NCBI GenBank assembly: GCA_964344565.1
Contig: CAYFNT010000001.1
Coordinates: 62,001-126,000, forward strand
Direction: 5' to 3'
DNA from: JACNKJ01 sp964344565
GTDB taxonomy: Bacteria; Krumholzibacteriota; Krumholzibacteriia; JACNKJ01
Length of the DNA stretch: 64,000 nt
Part shown: in pieces, positions 45,111-53,854 of the stretch
Layout of the letters: every line of letters starts with the position of its first letter
Position numbering within the stretch: the first letter of the stretch is position 1
Program-made: the position numbers and the translations under genes
The notes under the pieces: generated by a model
What the model saw: the letters and a program-made list of their open reading frames with translations, nothing else
Databases searched by the model: none
Told to the model about the DNA's origin: nothing

Positions 45111-45565
45111 GCGAGACTCCTCGCGGCTGGAATTGGATCCTGGTCCAGGCCGCGCTCTTCATTCTGATTCTCGTGGTGCCCCGATTCCCCGATGTGGGTT
45201 TTCCCATTTGGCTCAGACTCTCGGGTTGGCTGCTCGTGGCCATGGCGGCCTACCTGGGCAGCGGGGGCCTGCTCGCTCTCGGCGGCAGCTTCAGCATCTT
45301 CCCGAAACCGAAGTCGGGCAGCCGGCTCGTTCGCTCGGGGCCCTACGCTCTGGTGCGCCATCCCATCTACGGAGCCCTCGTTCTCGGCACCCTGGGCTGG
45401 TCCCTGTGGCGCCAGCACCTGCCGGGCCTGGCGCTTGGATTAGTGTTGTTGGTGTTTTTCGATCGCAAGTCGAGGAAGGAAGAACGATTATTGAAAACCA
45501 GATACGAGGCCTACGCTGAATACTGCAATGATACGCGTAGAAAAATGATCCCATGGCTGTACTGA
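45107..45565 (+). CDS. membrane methyltransferase-like protein (ICMT/PEMT type)
   Basis: 152 residues with four hydrophobic helices and the ICMT-like signature GPYALVRHPIYGALVLG, followed by an EERLLKTRYEAYAEYC motif. These proteins bind S-adenosylmethionine at the membrane face and methylate lipids or isoprenylcysteine-like groups. GTG start inside the aldehyde dehydrogenase stop. Substrate unknown. Confidence 0.72.
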   Translation: MSETPRGWNWILVQAALFILILVVPRFPDVGFPIWLRLSGWLLVAMAAYLGSGGLLALGGSFSIFPKPKSGSRLVRSGPYALVRHPIYGALVLGTLGWSLWRQHLPGLALGLVLLVFFDRKSRKEERLLKTRYEAYAEYCNDTRRKMIPWLY

Positions 45566-45692
45566 TGGTCGGCTAAATAAAATTTTGCTAGCTCGATAAC
45601 CAGATCTATGTATCTTGAATAAAACATTGAGCCCTTGTGCTCGACCCCGGTAGGGGAGTATCATAGTGCATCCCCCTTCAGGAGGCTCTCCC

Positions 45693-48020
45693 TTGCGCGC
45701 ATGGGTCATGACGTGGATGATGCTCCTTGTCGCCGCCGGTACTTCCTTCGGCACCATCGGCGACGACTACATGGAAGCCCGCGGGTTCTTCGATCCCCTG
45801 TGGTTCACCGAGTTCCAGGACGTCGAACTCTTCGGCGACTATGCCTTCACCTATGGCGTGGGCGGGCTGGCCGTGTTCGACATCCTCGATCCGGACAATC
45901 CCGTCTTCCTCGGGCGTTACGTGCCGCCGGATCAACCCTGGAAGCGCTACTACCGAGGTGCCGTGGACGAAGACGCGGCCTACGGCGGCGGCCGGGACTT
46001 CGGCATCAGCTTCGTGGATTACAGCGATCCCACCGATCCCACGCTCATCCGCACCTACGGGAACTCGACCTACTCCTACGAGGGGCTGGACATCTCCGGC
46101 GACCTGCTCGTGGCCGCCCGCCATGACCACGGACTGGAGTTCATCGACGTTTCGGATCTGTCCGATCCGGTCACCCTTTCCGAATTGTCCACCAGCGATG
46201 CCTGGGACCTGGAGATCCGCGGCAATCTGCTCTACCTGGCCGACGGCATCGGCGGCCTGCGCATCGTGAACATCGCCAATCCCTCGGCGCCCATCCTGGT
46301 GTCAGCCACTCCGACCTCGGGATCGGCCAAGGATCTCGACGTGGAGGGCGACATCGCCGTGGTCACCTGCGGCAGCGCCGGCGTGGACGTCTTCGACATA
46401 TCCGATCCCAACGACGTGCAGCTTCTCGGCCACGGAAACACCTCGTCCCTGGCCATCACCGTGGATCTGGAAGGCGACAAGGCCTACATCGCCGATTGGG
46501 ACGACGTGGAGGTGCTGGACCTGTCCGTTCCCCAGAGCCCCGGCCTGATCGCCTGGGAGAAGACCCCCGTGCGGGCCATGGGCCTGGCGGCCGACGGCGA
46601 CCGCGCCTATGTGGCCGACTGGGGACAGTTCCGCGTCTACGATTTCGGTCCCACCGTCACCCAGGACATCCTCGTGTCGGTGGACGCCATGATCATCACG
46701 GGCTTCACCCCCGGCGTACCCATGGACACCACCTTCGTGATCTCCAACACCGGAGGGGTGCCGCTGAACGTGAGCGAAGTGAAGTCCTTCAACACGCGCT
46801 TCACGATCCACGAACCTATCGCCTTCACCGTTGCGCCGGGCGAGGAGCACACGGTGCACGTGACCTACTATCCCACGGGCACCGACGACTCCACCTTCTT
46901 CAAGGTGACCTGCGACGACCCCGACGAGCCGGTCACCGACTTCCCCATCTACGCCGGGCAGGAATCCGACGACCTCAACATCGGCGATGTGGCTCCCGAC
47001 TGGACCCACTACGACATCTACGGAGAGCCCTACACCCTGTCCGACTACCTCGGGCAGGTGGTTGTGCTCATCTTCTTCGCCGACTGGTGACCCGTCTGCG
47101 GTCCGGAGTTGTCGGACCTGAACGGCGCGATCTGGGAACGGTACCAGGATGACGACGTGGTGGTCATCGGACTGGCCAGCGGCGGAGAGACCTCCGAGGA
47201 CGTGGCCTACTTCATCGAGACCTTCCAGATCGACTTTCCCCTGGTTTACGACGCGGGCGTCACCTACCTCTCCTATCTGCAGGACTGGGCCACCTCGCCC
47301 TATCCCCTGGACTACATCGTCGACCAGGAAGGCAAGATCGCCTACTTCAACTCCGAGTACGACGCCGACGGCATGATCGCGAGCATCGACGCGCTCCTTG
47401 GCAACGCGCCCGAGATCCGCGTGGAACCGGCGAGCGTGGACCTCGGCGGCGTGCTGATGGGCGAATCGGCCTGGACCCTCGTCACGGTCTTCAACGACGG
47501 CCAGGGCGACCTGCATGTGGACGGCATCGAAAGCTCCAATCCCGACTTCGCTCTGAACCTCGACGAGATGGTCATCGTGCCGGGCGGCTCCCAGGCCCTG
47601 CTCGTGAACTTCACGCCCTCGGAACTCGGACCCCATAGCGGTCAGCTCACGCTGACCAGCGATGACGCCGACGAGTCGATCCTCCAGATCGATCTCTATG
47701 GCGAAGGCGTTTCCGCGGTGGGCGCCGATGCCTGGCCGAGGCGATTCGCCCTCGAGCAGAACGAACCGAATCCCTTCACGGGCAGCACCGCCATCCGCTT
47801 CTCCCTGGACGCCGATTCACGCATGAGCCTGGGCATCTACGACCTGCGGGGCCGCCTGGTGCGCAAGCTCGAGAACTCCGCCCAGCTGAATCAGGGAGAG
47901 CATAGCCAGATCTGGGACGGGCGCGACGATCGGGGGCGCCGCCTGCCGGCGGGCGTCTACTTCTACAAGCTGAGCGCGGACGGACGCGAACGCACGCGCA
48001 AGGCCGTCCTGGTGAGGTAG
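45693..48020 (+). CDS. selenocysteine protein: LVIVD propeller + selenoredoxin + sorting domain (long paralogue 1)
   Basis: 775 residues if the in-frame UGA at 47088-47090 is selenocysteine (Sec466). Order: signal peptide (1-20); LVIVD beta-propeller repeats (about 40-310, 'GLAVFDILDPDNP' type); Ig/ASH-like domain (320-425); TlpA/AhpC-type thioredoxin fold (435-575) with active site FFADW-U-PVC; second ASH-like domain (580-680); FlgD-Ig/type IX-like end (EQNEPNPF to KAVLVR). The frame continues perfectly after UGA, the UGA replaces the first Cys of CxxC, and a hairpin follows. TTG 45693 is chosen because GGAGG lies seven bases upstream. Probably an exported thiol/peroxide reductase on the cell surface. 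A nonsense-mutated pseudogene is unlikely. Confidence 0.85.
47088..47118 (+). promoter_or_regulatory. UGA codon and SECIS-like hairpin, selenoredoxin 1
   Basis: UGA at 47088-47090; nine bases later GGTCCG (47100-47105), 7-base loop GAGTTGT, CGGACC (47113-47118). Position and loop G/U content suit a bacterial SelB-binding element. Confidence 0.75.
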
Positions 48021-48024
48021 GGGC

Positions 48025-48561
48025 ATGAAACTGCGTGGCGCGATTCTGATCATCGCATTGCTGGGAGTCCTCTCGGCCCAGGCGGTCTACGCGGTGGGCG
48101 AGAGCGTCGAGAGCTTCACCCTGGACACCCCCGAGGGCCTTCCGGTGAGCCTGTCGGATTTCTTCGGCGACGTGATCCTCATCAACTTCTTCGCCACATG
48201 GTGACCCAGCTGCAATGACGAGGTGGTCTACCTCGAAAACGCGCTCTGGACCGTCTATCGAGAGCAGGGGCTCACGGTGTTGGGCGTGGACGTGATGGAG
48301 TCGGCGCCCCTGGTCGCGTCCTGGATCGAGCTGCGCGAACTCACCTATCCCATCGTCATCTCGCCGACTGCCGAGATCTATCTGCTCTTCTCAACGGGAC
48401 CCTTCCCGCACAACGCCATCGTCGATCGCAGCGGCGTGCTGCGCCATTCCAGCTACGGATTCGATCTGCTCCAGATCGAGAGTCTCGTTCAGCAGCTTCT
48501 CGAAGAGGATCCTCCCGCGACGGCCGTCGGCAGCTGGAGCGATATCAAGGCCCTATATTAG
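48025..48561 (+). CDS. exported selenoredoxin, short paralogue 1
   Basis: 178 residues with Sec60 (UGA 48202-48204): signal peptide (to about 27), thioredoxin fold with FFATW-U-PSCNDEV, a long helix, the cis-Pro region FSTGPFPHNAIVD and the C-terminal motif GSWSDIKALY. The closest relative in the window is the gene at 50997. Starts four bases after the long selenoprotein, so the two are co-translated partners. Probably reduces disulfides, sulfoxides or peroxides outside the cytoplasm; the direct reductant is unknown. Confidence 0.85.
48202..48235 (+). promoter_or_regulatory. UGA codon and SECIS-like hairpin, selenoredoxin 2
   Basis: UGA 48202-48204; CGAGGT (48219-48224), loop GGTCT, ACCTCG (48230-48235): a perfect 6-bp stem whose loop bases GGUCU recall the E. 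coli fdhF SECIS loop. Confidence 0.8.
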
Positions 48562-48649
48562 TTCGCGAAGGCTCGCGCCCTTCTTCCCACGAATCTTCCT
48601 CCTCGAGTGCGGCATCAAAACCGCAACGGACAATCGATAGGAGGATATC

Positions 48650-50989
48650 GTGCGAGGGAGCACAGGATTTCTAGCGATGGCACTGCTGCTGGCCGGCCTG
48701 AGCGGCGCTTCCGCATTCAGCATCTCCGACGACTTCATGGAAAACCGGGGATTCTACGATCCCCAGTGGTTCGCGGAGATCCAGGACGTCGAACTCGAGG
48801 GCGACTACGCCTACACCTTCGGCGTGGGCGGCATGGCCATCTTCTACGTGGGATCCCCCGATAATCCGATCTTCTCCGGACGCTACGAACCGCCCGGCCA
48901 TCCCTGGAATCGCTACTACCGCGGGGCGGTGGGAGGGGGCGCGGTCTATGCCGGCGGTCGCGCCTACGGCATCAGCGTCATCGACGTCGCCGACCAATCC
49001 GATCCCAAGCTCATTCTGAATTACGGCGACTCGGGCAAGTCCTACGAGGGGCTGGCGCTGGAGGGCGATCTGCTCGTCGCGGCCCGGCATGGTGATGGCC
49101 TGGAGCTCATTGACGTGACGAACCCCTCCGCGCCGGTCACTCTTTCCCAGATGACCAACCTCACCGACGCCTGGGATCTCGAGATCCGCGGCGATATCGC
49201 CTACGTGGCCGACGGTGCGGGCGGTCTGCGCGTGGTGGACATCAGCAATCCCCTCCTGCCCCTTCTTCTGGCGACCCTGCCCACCTCGGGTTTCGCCAAG
49301 GACGTCGACGTGGAAGGCGATCTGGCGGCGGTGGCCTGCGGCAGCGCGGGATTCGACGTCTTCGACGTGAGCGATGTGATGAACATCTCCCAGCTGGGCC
49401 ACGGCAACACCACCGGCCTGGCCATCACCCTGGATCTGGACGGCGGCACGCTCTTCGTGTCCGACTGGGATGACGTGGAGGCATTCGATCTTTCGGTTCC
49501 CGAAAGCCCGGGACTGGCGGGTTGGGAGAAGACCCCCGTGCGCGCCATGGGTCTGGCGGCCGAGGGCGGCCGCGTCTACGTGGCGGACTGGAATCGATTC
49601 CGCATTTACGATTTCGGGCCGACACTGGCCCCCGACGTCTACGTGGCCATGGACGACATGAGTTTCCTGGACACCACGCCGGGCGTGCCCGTGGACAGCA
49701 GTTTCGTGGTGGCCAACACGGGCGGCTCCACGCTCAGCGTGACCGAGGTGCGCAGCTTCAATTCGAACTTCCTCATCCACGAGCCCACCGCCTTCGCGGT
49801 GCCGGCCGGCGGCGAGCACACGGTATGGCTCACCTACACGCCCGACGGCGGCGACGACACCACTTTCTTCAGCGTCGAATCCGACGATCCGGACGAACCC
49901 ACGGTGAGCTTCACGGTCTACACGGGCAATCAGGCCGGCCAGCTCGACGTGGGAGAGGCCGCGCCCGATTGGACCCACTTCGACCTGGACGGCAACGCCT
50001 ACAGCCTTTCGGACTATCTCGGAAAGGTCGTGGTCATGGCCTTCTTCGCCGACTGGTGACCCGTCTGCGGTCCGGAGTTGTCGGACCTGGACGGAGCCTT
50101 CTGGCAGCGATATCCCCTGGACGAGGTGGTGGTCTTCGGATTGAGCAGCGGCGGCGAGACGCCCGAGGAGCTGGAGTTCTTCATCGAGGAGTTCCAGCTC
50201 AGCTATCCCGTGCTCGCCGACGCCAACGGCACCTACTGGCACTATCGCCAGTCTGGGGCCACCTCTCCCTATCCACTGGATTACATCGTCGATCCCGAAG
50301 GCAATGTGGCCTATTTCAGCACCGAGTACGAGCCCGACGCCATGACGGCCATCATCGACGGACTCATCGGCTGGACGCCGGACATCCGAGTGGAACCGGC
50401 GGCGGTTGATTTCGGCGGAGTGGCCCTCGGCGAGTCGGCCTTCACCCTCGTCAGCGTATTCAACGACGGCGAGGGAAGCCTCATCGTGGACGCCCTCGAA
50501 ACCAGCGATGCCGAGTTCGCGCTGAATCTGGAGGACATGGTCATCGCGCCGGGCGGCAGCCAGGCGATACTGGTGGAGTTCACGCCCACGGAACTCGGGC
50601 CCATGGACGGAGAAATGGTCCTTTCCAGCAATGATCCGGACGAGCCCTCCTTGACCGTACCACTCCACGGAGAGGGCGTGACCGCGGTGGGCGCCGATTG
50701 GCCCGAACGCCCCTTCGATCTTCACCAGAACGAACCCAATCCCTTTTCGGGGGAAACGGCCATCCGATTTTCCCTGGAGAGCCGGCTTCCCGTGAGCCTG
50801 GAACTCTTCGATCCTCGGGGGCGACTGGTCAGACGCCTCGGAAACGGGAATCCTCGGGAGCGGGGAGAGCATCAAATCGTCTGGGACGGACGCGACGAGC
50901 AGGGCCGTCCCCTGCCTTCGGGCGTATACTTCTACAAGCTGAAGGCGGGCGGCAAGGAACGCTCGCGGAAGGCCATTCTCATTCGCTAG
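48650..50989 (+). CDS. selenocysteine protein: LVIVD propeller + selenoredoxin + sorting domain (long paralogue 2)
   Basis: 779 residues with Sec470 (UGA 50057-50059). Same domain order as the gene at 45693: signal peptide, LVIVD propeller (about 35-315), ASH-like domain, thioredoxin fold with FFADW-U-PVCGPEL, second ASH-like domain, and a FlgD-Ig/type IX-like end (HQNEPNPF to KAILIR). GTG 48650 has AGGAGG five bases upstream. The two long paralogues are 49-base identical around the UGA although they differ on both sides. Confidence 0.85.
50057..50087 (+). promoter_or_regulatory. UGA codon and SECIS-like hairpin, selenoredoxin 3
   Basis: UGA 50057-50059; GGTCCG (50069-50074), loop GAGTTGT, CGGACC (50082-50087), identical to the element at 47088. 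Confidence 0.75.
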
Positions 50990-50996
50990 GAGAGGC

Positions 50997-51536
50997 ATGA
51001 AAACGAGAGCCCTCGCGGCCCTTTTCGCCATCGTCGCCACGGTATCTGGCGCGTCGGCCTTCTATGAAGTGGGGGATGAGGTGCAGGACTTCACCCTGCT
51101 CACTCCCACGGGCGAGGCCGTGAGTCTTTCTGATTTCGCCGGCGACGTGATCCTCATCAACTTCTTCGCCACCTGGTGACCCACCTGCAACGACGAGGTG
51201 GTTCACCTCCAGCACGATCTGTGGACGATCTATCGCGACCAGGGCCTGACCATTCTCGGGGTGGACCTGATGGAGGCGCCGCCTCTTGTGGAATCGTGGG
51301 TGCTGCTCAAGGAGCTCACCTATCCCATCGTCATCGACCCCGACGCGGCGGTCTACCTGCTCTTCACCAGCGGCCCCATTCCCTACAACCTGCTCATCGG
51401 CCGGGACGGCACTCTCCGCTTCGGCAGCTACGGCTTCGATCTGCTCGCCATTCGCGACATGATCGTGGATCTGCTGGACGAGGATCCGGCGCCGGCCGCC
51501 GAGACTTCGTGGACGGCCGTAAAAGCTTTGTATTGA
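50997..51536 (+). CDS. exported selenoredoxin, short paralogue 2
   Basis: 179 residues with Sec61 (UGA 51177-51179): signal peptide ending near ASA-F, FFATW-U-PTCNDEV active site, cis-Pro region SGPIPYNLLIG, C-terminal TSWTAVKALY. Seven bases after the long paralogue 2, repeating the long-short gene pair upstream. Confidence 0.85.
51177..51209 (+). promoter_or_regulatory. UGA codon and SECIS-like hairpin, selenoredoxin 4
   Basis: UGA 51177-51179; GAGGT (51195-51199), loop GGTTC, ACCTC (51205-51209). Confidence 0.78.
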
Positions 51537-51551
51537 AGCAGTTCGCATTCA

Positions 51552-51581
51552 TTGGAAAAACAACAGAAATTGTAGTAAAAT
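51552..51581 (+). promoter_or_regulatory. possible promoter before short selenoredoxin 3
   Basis: TTGGAA (51552-51557), 18-base spacer, TAAAAT (51576-51581), giving the gene at 51601 its own start signal. Confidence 0.45.
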
Positions 51582-51600
51582 GGATGGCAGGAGGAATCCC

Positions 51601-52137
51601 ATGAAAACCTTGATAGCCCTGAGCCTCGGCATCCTGCTCCTGAGCGCTCCCGCCCTGGCCGTCTACCAGGTGGGGGAGAGCATTGCCGGCTTCACGCTGC
51701 CGGCTCCCAACGGCGAGACCATCGATGTCGGAGGACAGACGGTGGCCGCCTTCTTCCTCATCTTCTTCGCGACCTGGTGACCGACCTGCAACTCGGAGAT
51801 GGTGCATCTCCGTGACTCGGTCTTCCCCATGTATCAGGAGCGCGAATCCTCGGTCTACTTCCTGGCCATCAGCATCTACGAATCGCCCGCGGCCGTGCAG
51901 GCCTGGCTCGACGACAACCCCATGCCCTTCGATGTGGCGGTGGACCAGTTCGGCGACGTCTATCCCCTCTTCGCCACCGGAGGCTTTCCCTTCAATGCCA
52001 TCATCGATGACGATCTCGTGCTTCGATACCATTCCATCGGCTACAACGCAGAGGTGCTCACCGGCTGGCTGGACACGCTCTTGGACGAGGCCCCGGCCGC
52101 ACCCACCAGCTGGACTGAGCTAAAATCGCTGTATTAA
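51601..52137 (+). CDS. exported selenoredoxin, short paralogue 3
   Basis: 178 residues with Sec60 (UGA 51778-51780): signal peptide (cleavage near ALA-V), FFATW-U-PTCNSEM, cis-Pro region ATGGFPFNAIID and C-terminal TSWTELKSLY. More diverged from the first two short paralogues but close to the next gene. AGGAGGA precedes ATG 51601. Confidence 0.85.
51778..51812 (+). promoter_or_regulatory. UGA codon and SECIS-like hairpin, selenoredoxin 5
   Basis: UGA 51778-51780; CGGAGAT (51794-51800), loop GGTGC, ATCTCCG (51806-51812), a perfect 7-bp stem. Confidence 0.8.
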
Positions 52138-52204
52138 ATAAGTTACGAATTCATTGAATTGATACCTTCAAATGGGTTAACCTTGTTATCGAAGGAGGCC
52201 CACA

Positions 52205-52741
52205 ATGAAGACGTTTGTCACCCTGACCTTGGCACTATTGCTAGCGTCGCTTCCCGCCCTCGCCACTTATGAGGAAGGCGAGACGGTTTCGAACTTCTCG
52301 GCGAGTCGCGTCGATGGCGCGGAGTTCATCTTCTATACGGTCGCGGCGCTGACTATCCTGATCATCTTCTTCGCGACCTACTGACCCACCTGCAATACGG
52401 AGCTGGGTCAGCTCCGCGACGACGTCTACAATCAGTACAACGAACGCGACATGAACCTCGAGATCATCGCCATCAGCATCTACGAACCCCCCGGTGCGGT
52501 AGAGGCCTGGCATGACACCAATCCCATGCCCTTCCCGGTACTCGTCGATCAGTACGGAGAGGTCTACAGCCAGTTCGCCTCGGGGCCCTTCCCCTTCAAC
52601 GTCGTGATCGACGGGGACCATGTGCTCCGCTATCACGCGCCCTACTACAACCTGAGCGAAATCACGGGCTGGATCGACACCATCCTCGACGAAGCGCCGG
52701 CCACCGAGTCGACCTGGTCGGAATTGCGAACGATCTACTAG
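52205..52741 (+). CDS. exported selenoredoxin, short paralogue 4 (ATYU variant)
   Basis: 178 residues with Sec60 (UGA 52382-52384): signal peptide (ALA-T), FFATY-U-PTCNTEL, cis-Pro region SGPFPFNVVID, C-terminal STWSELRTIY. The tryptophan before the active site, near-universal in thioredoxins and present in the other five genes, is tyrosine here. AAGGAGG precedes ATG 52205. Last gene of the array; a bidirectional terminator follows. Confidence 0.85.
52382..52416 (+). promoter_or_regulatory. UGA codon and SECIS-like hairpin, selenoredoxin 6
   Basis: UGA 52382-52384; CGGAGCT (52398-52404), loop GGGTC, AGCTCCG (52410-52416), a perfect 7-bp stem. Confidence 0.8.
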
Positions 52742-52761
52742 GGGACCAAGGACCCTCGAAA

Positions 52762-52797
52762 AAAGCCGCTCCCGACGAATCGGGAGCGGCTTTCTTT
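52762..52797 (+). terminator. bidirectional terminator between the selenoredoxin array and the thiol operon
   Basis: A 14-bp perfect stem (52762-52775 with 52780-52793, loop CGAA) with T-runs on the plus-strand side and A-runs on the other, serving both convergent operons. Confidence 0.9.
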
Positions 52798-52828
52798 CAT
52801 CGAAGGGCGGCCTGGGTCAGGCTGCCGT

Positions 52829-53374
52829 CTACATGGTTCCCTCGGAGCCTTTCTCCTCGGGAAGCTCGACCTGGGCCAGAAGCCCTTCGATGGTTTCCTT
52901 GATCTCGCCCACCTTGTTGGGGTGGAAGCCGATCATGCTGTAGGCCACCTTGCCGTCGGGTCCCACGATGACGGTGGTGGGAATGCTGCGCACTCCGTAG
53001 GCCGCGGCCGTGGCGCTGCCCGCGTCGAAGAGGGCCGGGAAGGAAGCGTCCTGCTGGGCCATGAACTGGATGGCCGGCGAAGGCGAACGGTCGAGGCTGA
53101 TGGCCAGCACTTCCATGCCCTGCTCGGCGTACTCGGCGTGAAGCTGCTTCACCTCGGGGAAGGCACGGCGACAGGGCCCGCACCAGCTCGCCCAGAAGTC
53201 GAGGTAGACGACCTTGCCTTCCAGGTCGGAGAGGCTGATCTCTGTTTCGCCGTTGAGGGTCTTGAGGCTGAAGTCCGGCGCTTCGTCGCCCACCTTGGGC
53301 AGGGCGTTGGCGGGCAGGACCAGGAGAAGGGCGGCCAGGGCCGCGAGACTCAGGATGCTAAGGCGCTTCTTCAT
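52829..53374 (-). CDS. exported TlpA/ResA-type thioredoxin (cysteine form)
   Basis: 181 residues: signal peptide (NA-LPKVG), redoxin fold with LDFWASWCGPCRRAFPEV and cis-Pro region YGVRSIPTTVIVG. An ordinary Cys-containing thiol-disulfide reductase facing away from the cytoplasm. It lies tail-to-tail with the selenocysteine array and may act with it. Three bases separate it from the OsmC gene upstream. Confidence 0.92.
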   Translation of the reverse strand: MKKRLSILSLAALAALLLVLPANALPKVGDEAPDFSLKTLNGETEISLSDLEGKVVYLDFWASWCGPCRRAFPEVKQLHAEYAEQGMEVLAISLDRSPSPAIQFMAQQDASFPALFDAGSATAAAYGVRSIPTTVIVGPDGKVAYSMIGFHPNKVGEIKETIEGLLAQVELPEEKGSEGTM

Positions 53375-53376
53375 GC

Positions 53377-53850
53377 TTACTCCTTGATTGTTCCGCCCTC
53401 GACGAGGGCCGCTTCATCTCGATGTATGACGATTCGATGCTCGATGGGCACGCCGGGTTTCAGCATGGCCGAAGCCGAGCAGAATTTGTCCTGACTGAGG
53501 GCGACGGCCTTCTCGGCCTGCGCCTCGCTCACATCCCCGAAGAGATGGTACACGATTTCGACCTTCGTGAAGACCTTCGGATGTTCCTCGGCGCGGGGCG
53601 CCTTCACTTCCATGCGGAAGTCCTTCAGGTCCACGCGCATCTTGGCCAAGATGGATACCACGTCCATTCCCGAACATCCCGCCATACCCATGAGGAAGAG
53701 TTCCAGGGGCTTGCTGGCGGCGTCGCTGCCGCCGTGCTCCGCGGGACCGTCCATGGCCACCCAGTGGCTGCTGCCGGCCCTGGCCGCGAAGCTGATGCCC
53801 TCGACTTGACGAAGATCCACCGATACGACGTTGTCCGCCACGGGTTCCAT
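53377..53850 (-). CDS. OsmC/Ohr-family protein
   Basis: 157 residues with the two family cysteines, in GMAGCSGMDVV and DKFCSASAML. OsmC proteins detoxify organic hydroperoxides using these cysteines, reduced by thioredoxin or lipoyl proteins; the neighbouring thioredoxin gene fits. Probably co-transcribed with ArsR and the thioredoxin fusion. Confidence 0.88.
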   Translation of the reverse strand: MEPVADNVVSVDLRQVEGISFAARAGSSHWVAMDGPAEHGGSDAASKPLELFLMGMAGCSGMDVVSILAKMRVDLKDFRMEVKAPRAEEHPKVFTKVEIVYHLFGDVSEAQAEKAVALSQDKFCSASAMLKPGVPIEHRIVIHRDEAALVEGGTIKE

Positions 53851-53854
53851 CCTT

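Noticed and set aside
48671..51040. 789-codon minus-strand open frame across the selenoprotein array
   Set aside because: Antisense shadow; the plus strand encodes recognisable propeller and redoxin domains in the same bases.
47088..52384. Six in-frame UGAs as nonsense mutations or sequencing errors (split pseudogenes)
   Set aside because: All six fall at the same catalytic position, each gene has only one, frames are intact on both sides, and each UGA has a hairpin at SECIS distance.
45693..52741. UGA reassigned to Trp or Gly throughout this genome
   Set aside because: UGA ends many well-delimited genes here (atpZ, atpF, pntAA, mtnA-type overlaps), and never occurs inside housekeeping genes; only the redoxin active sites contain it.
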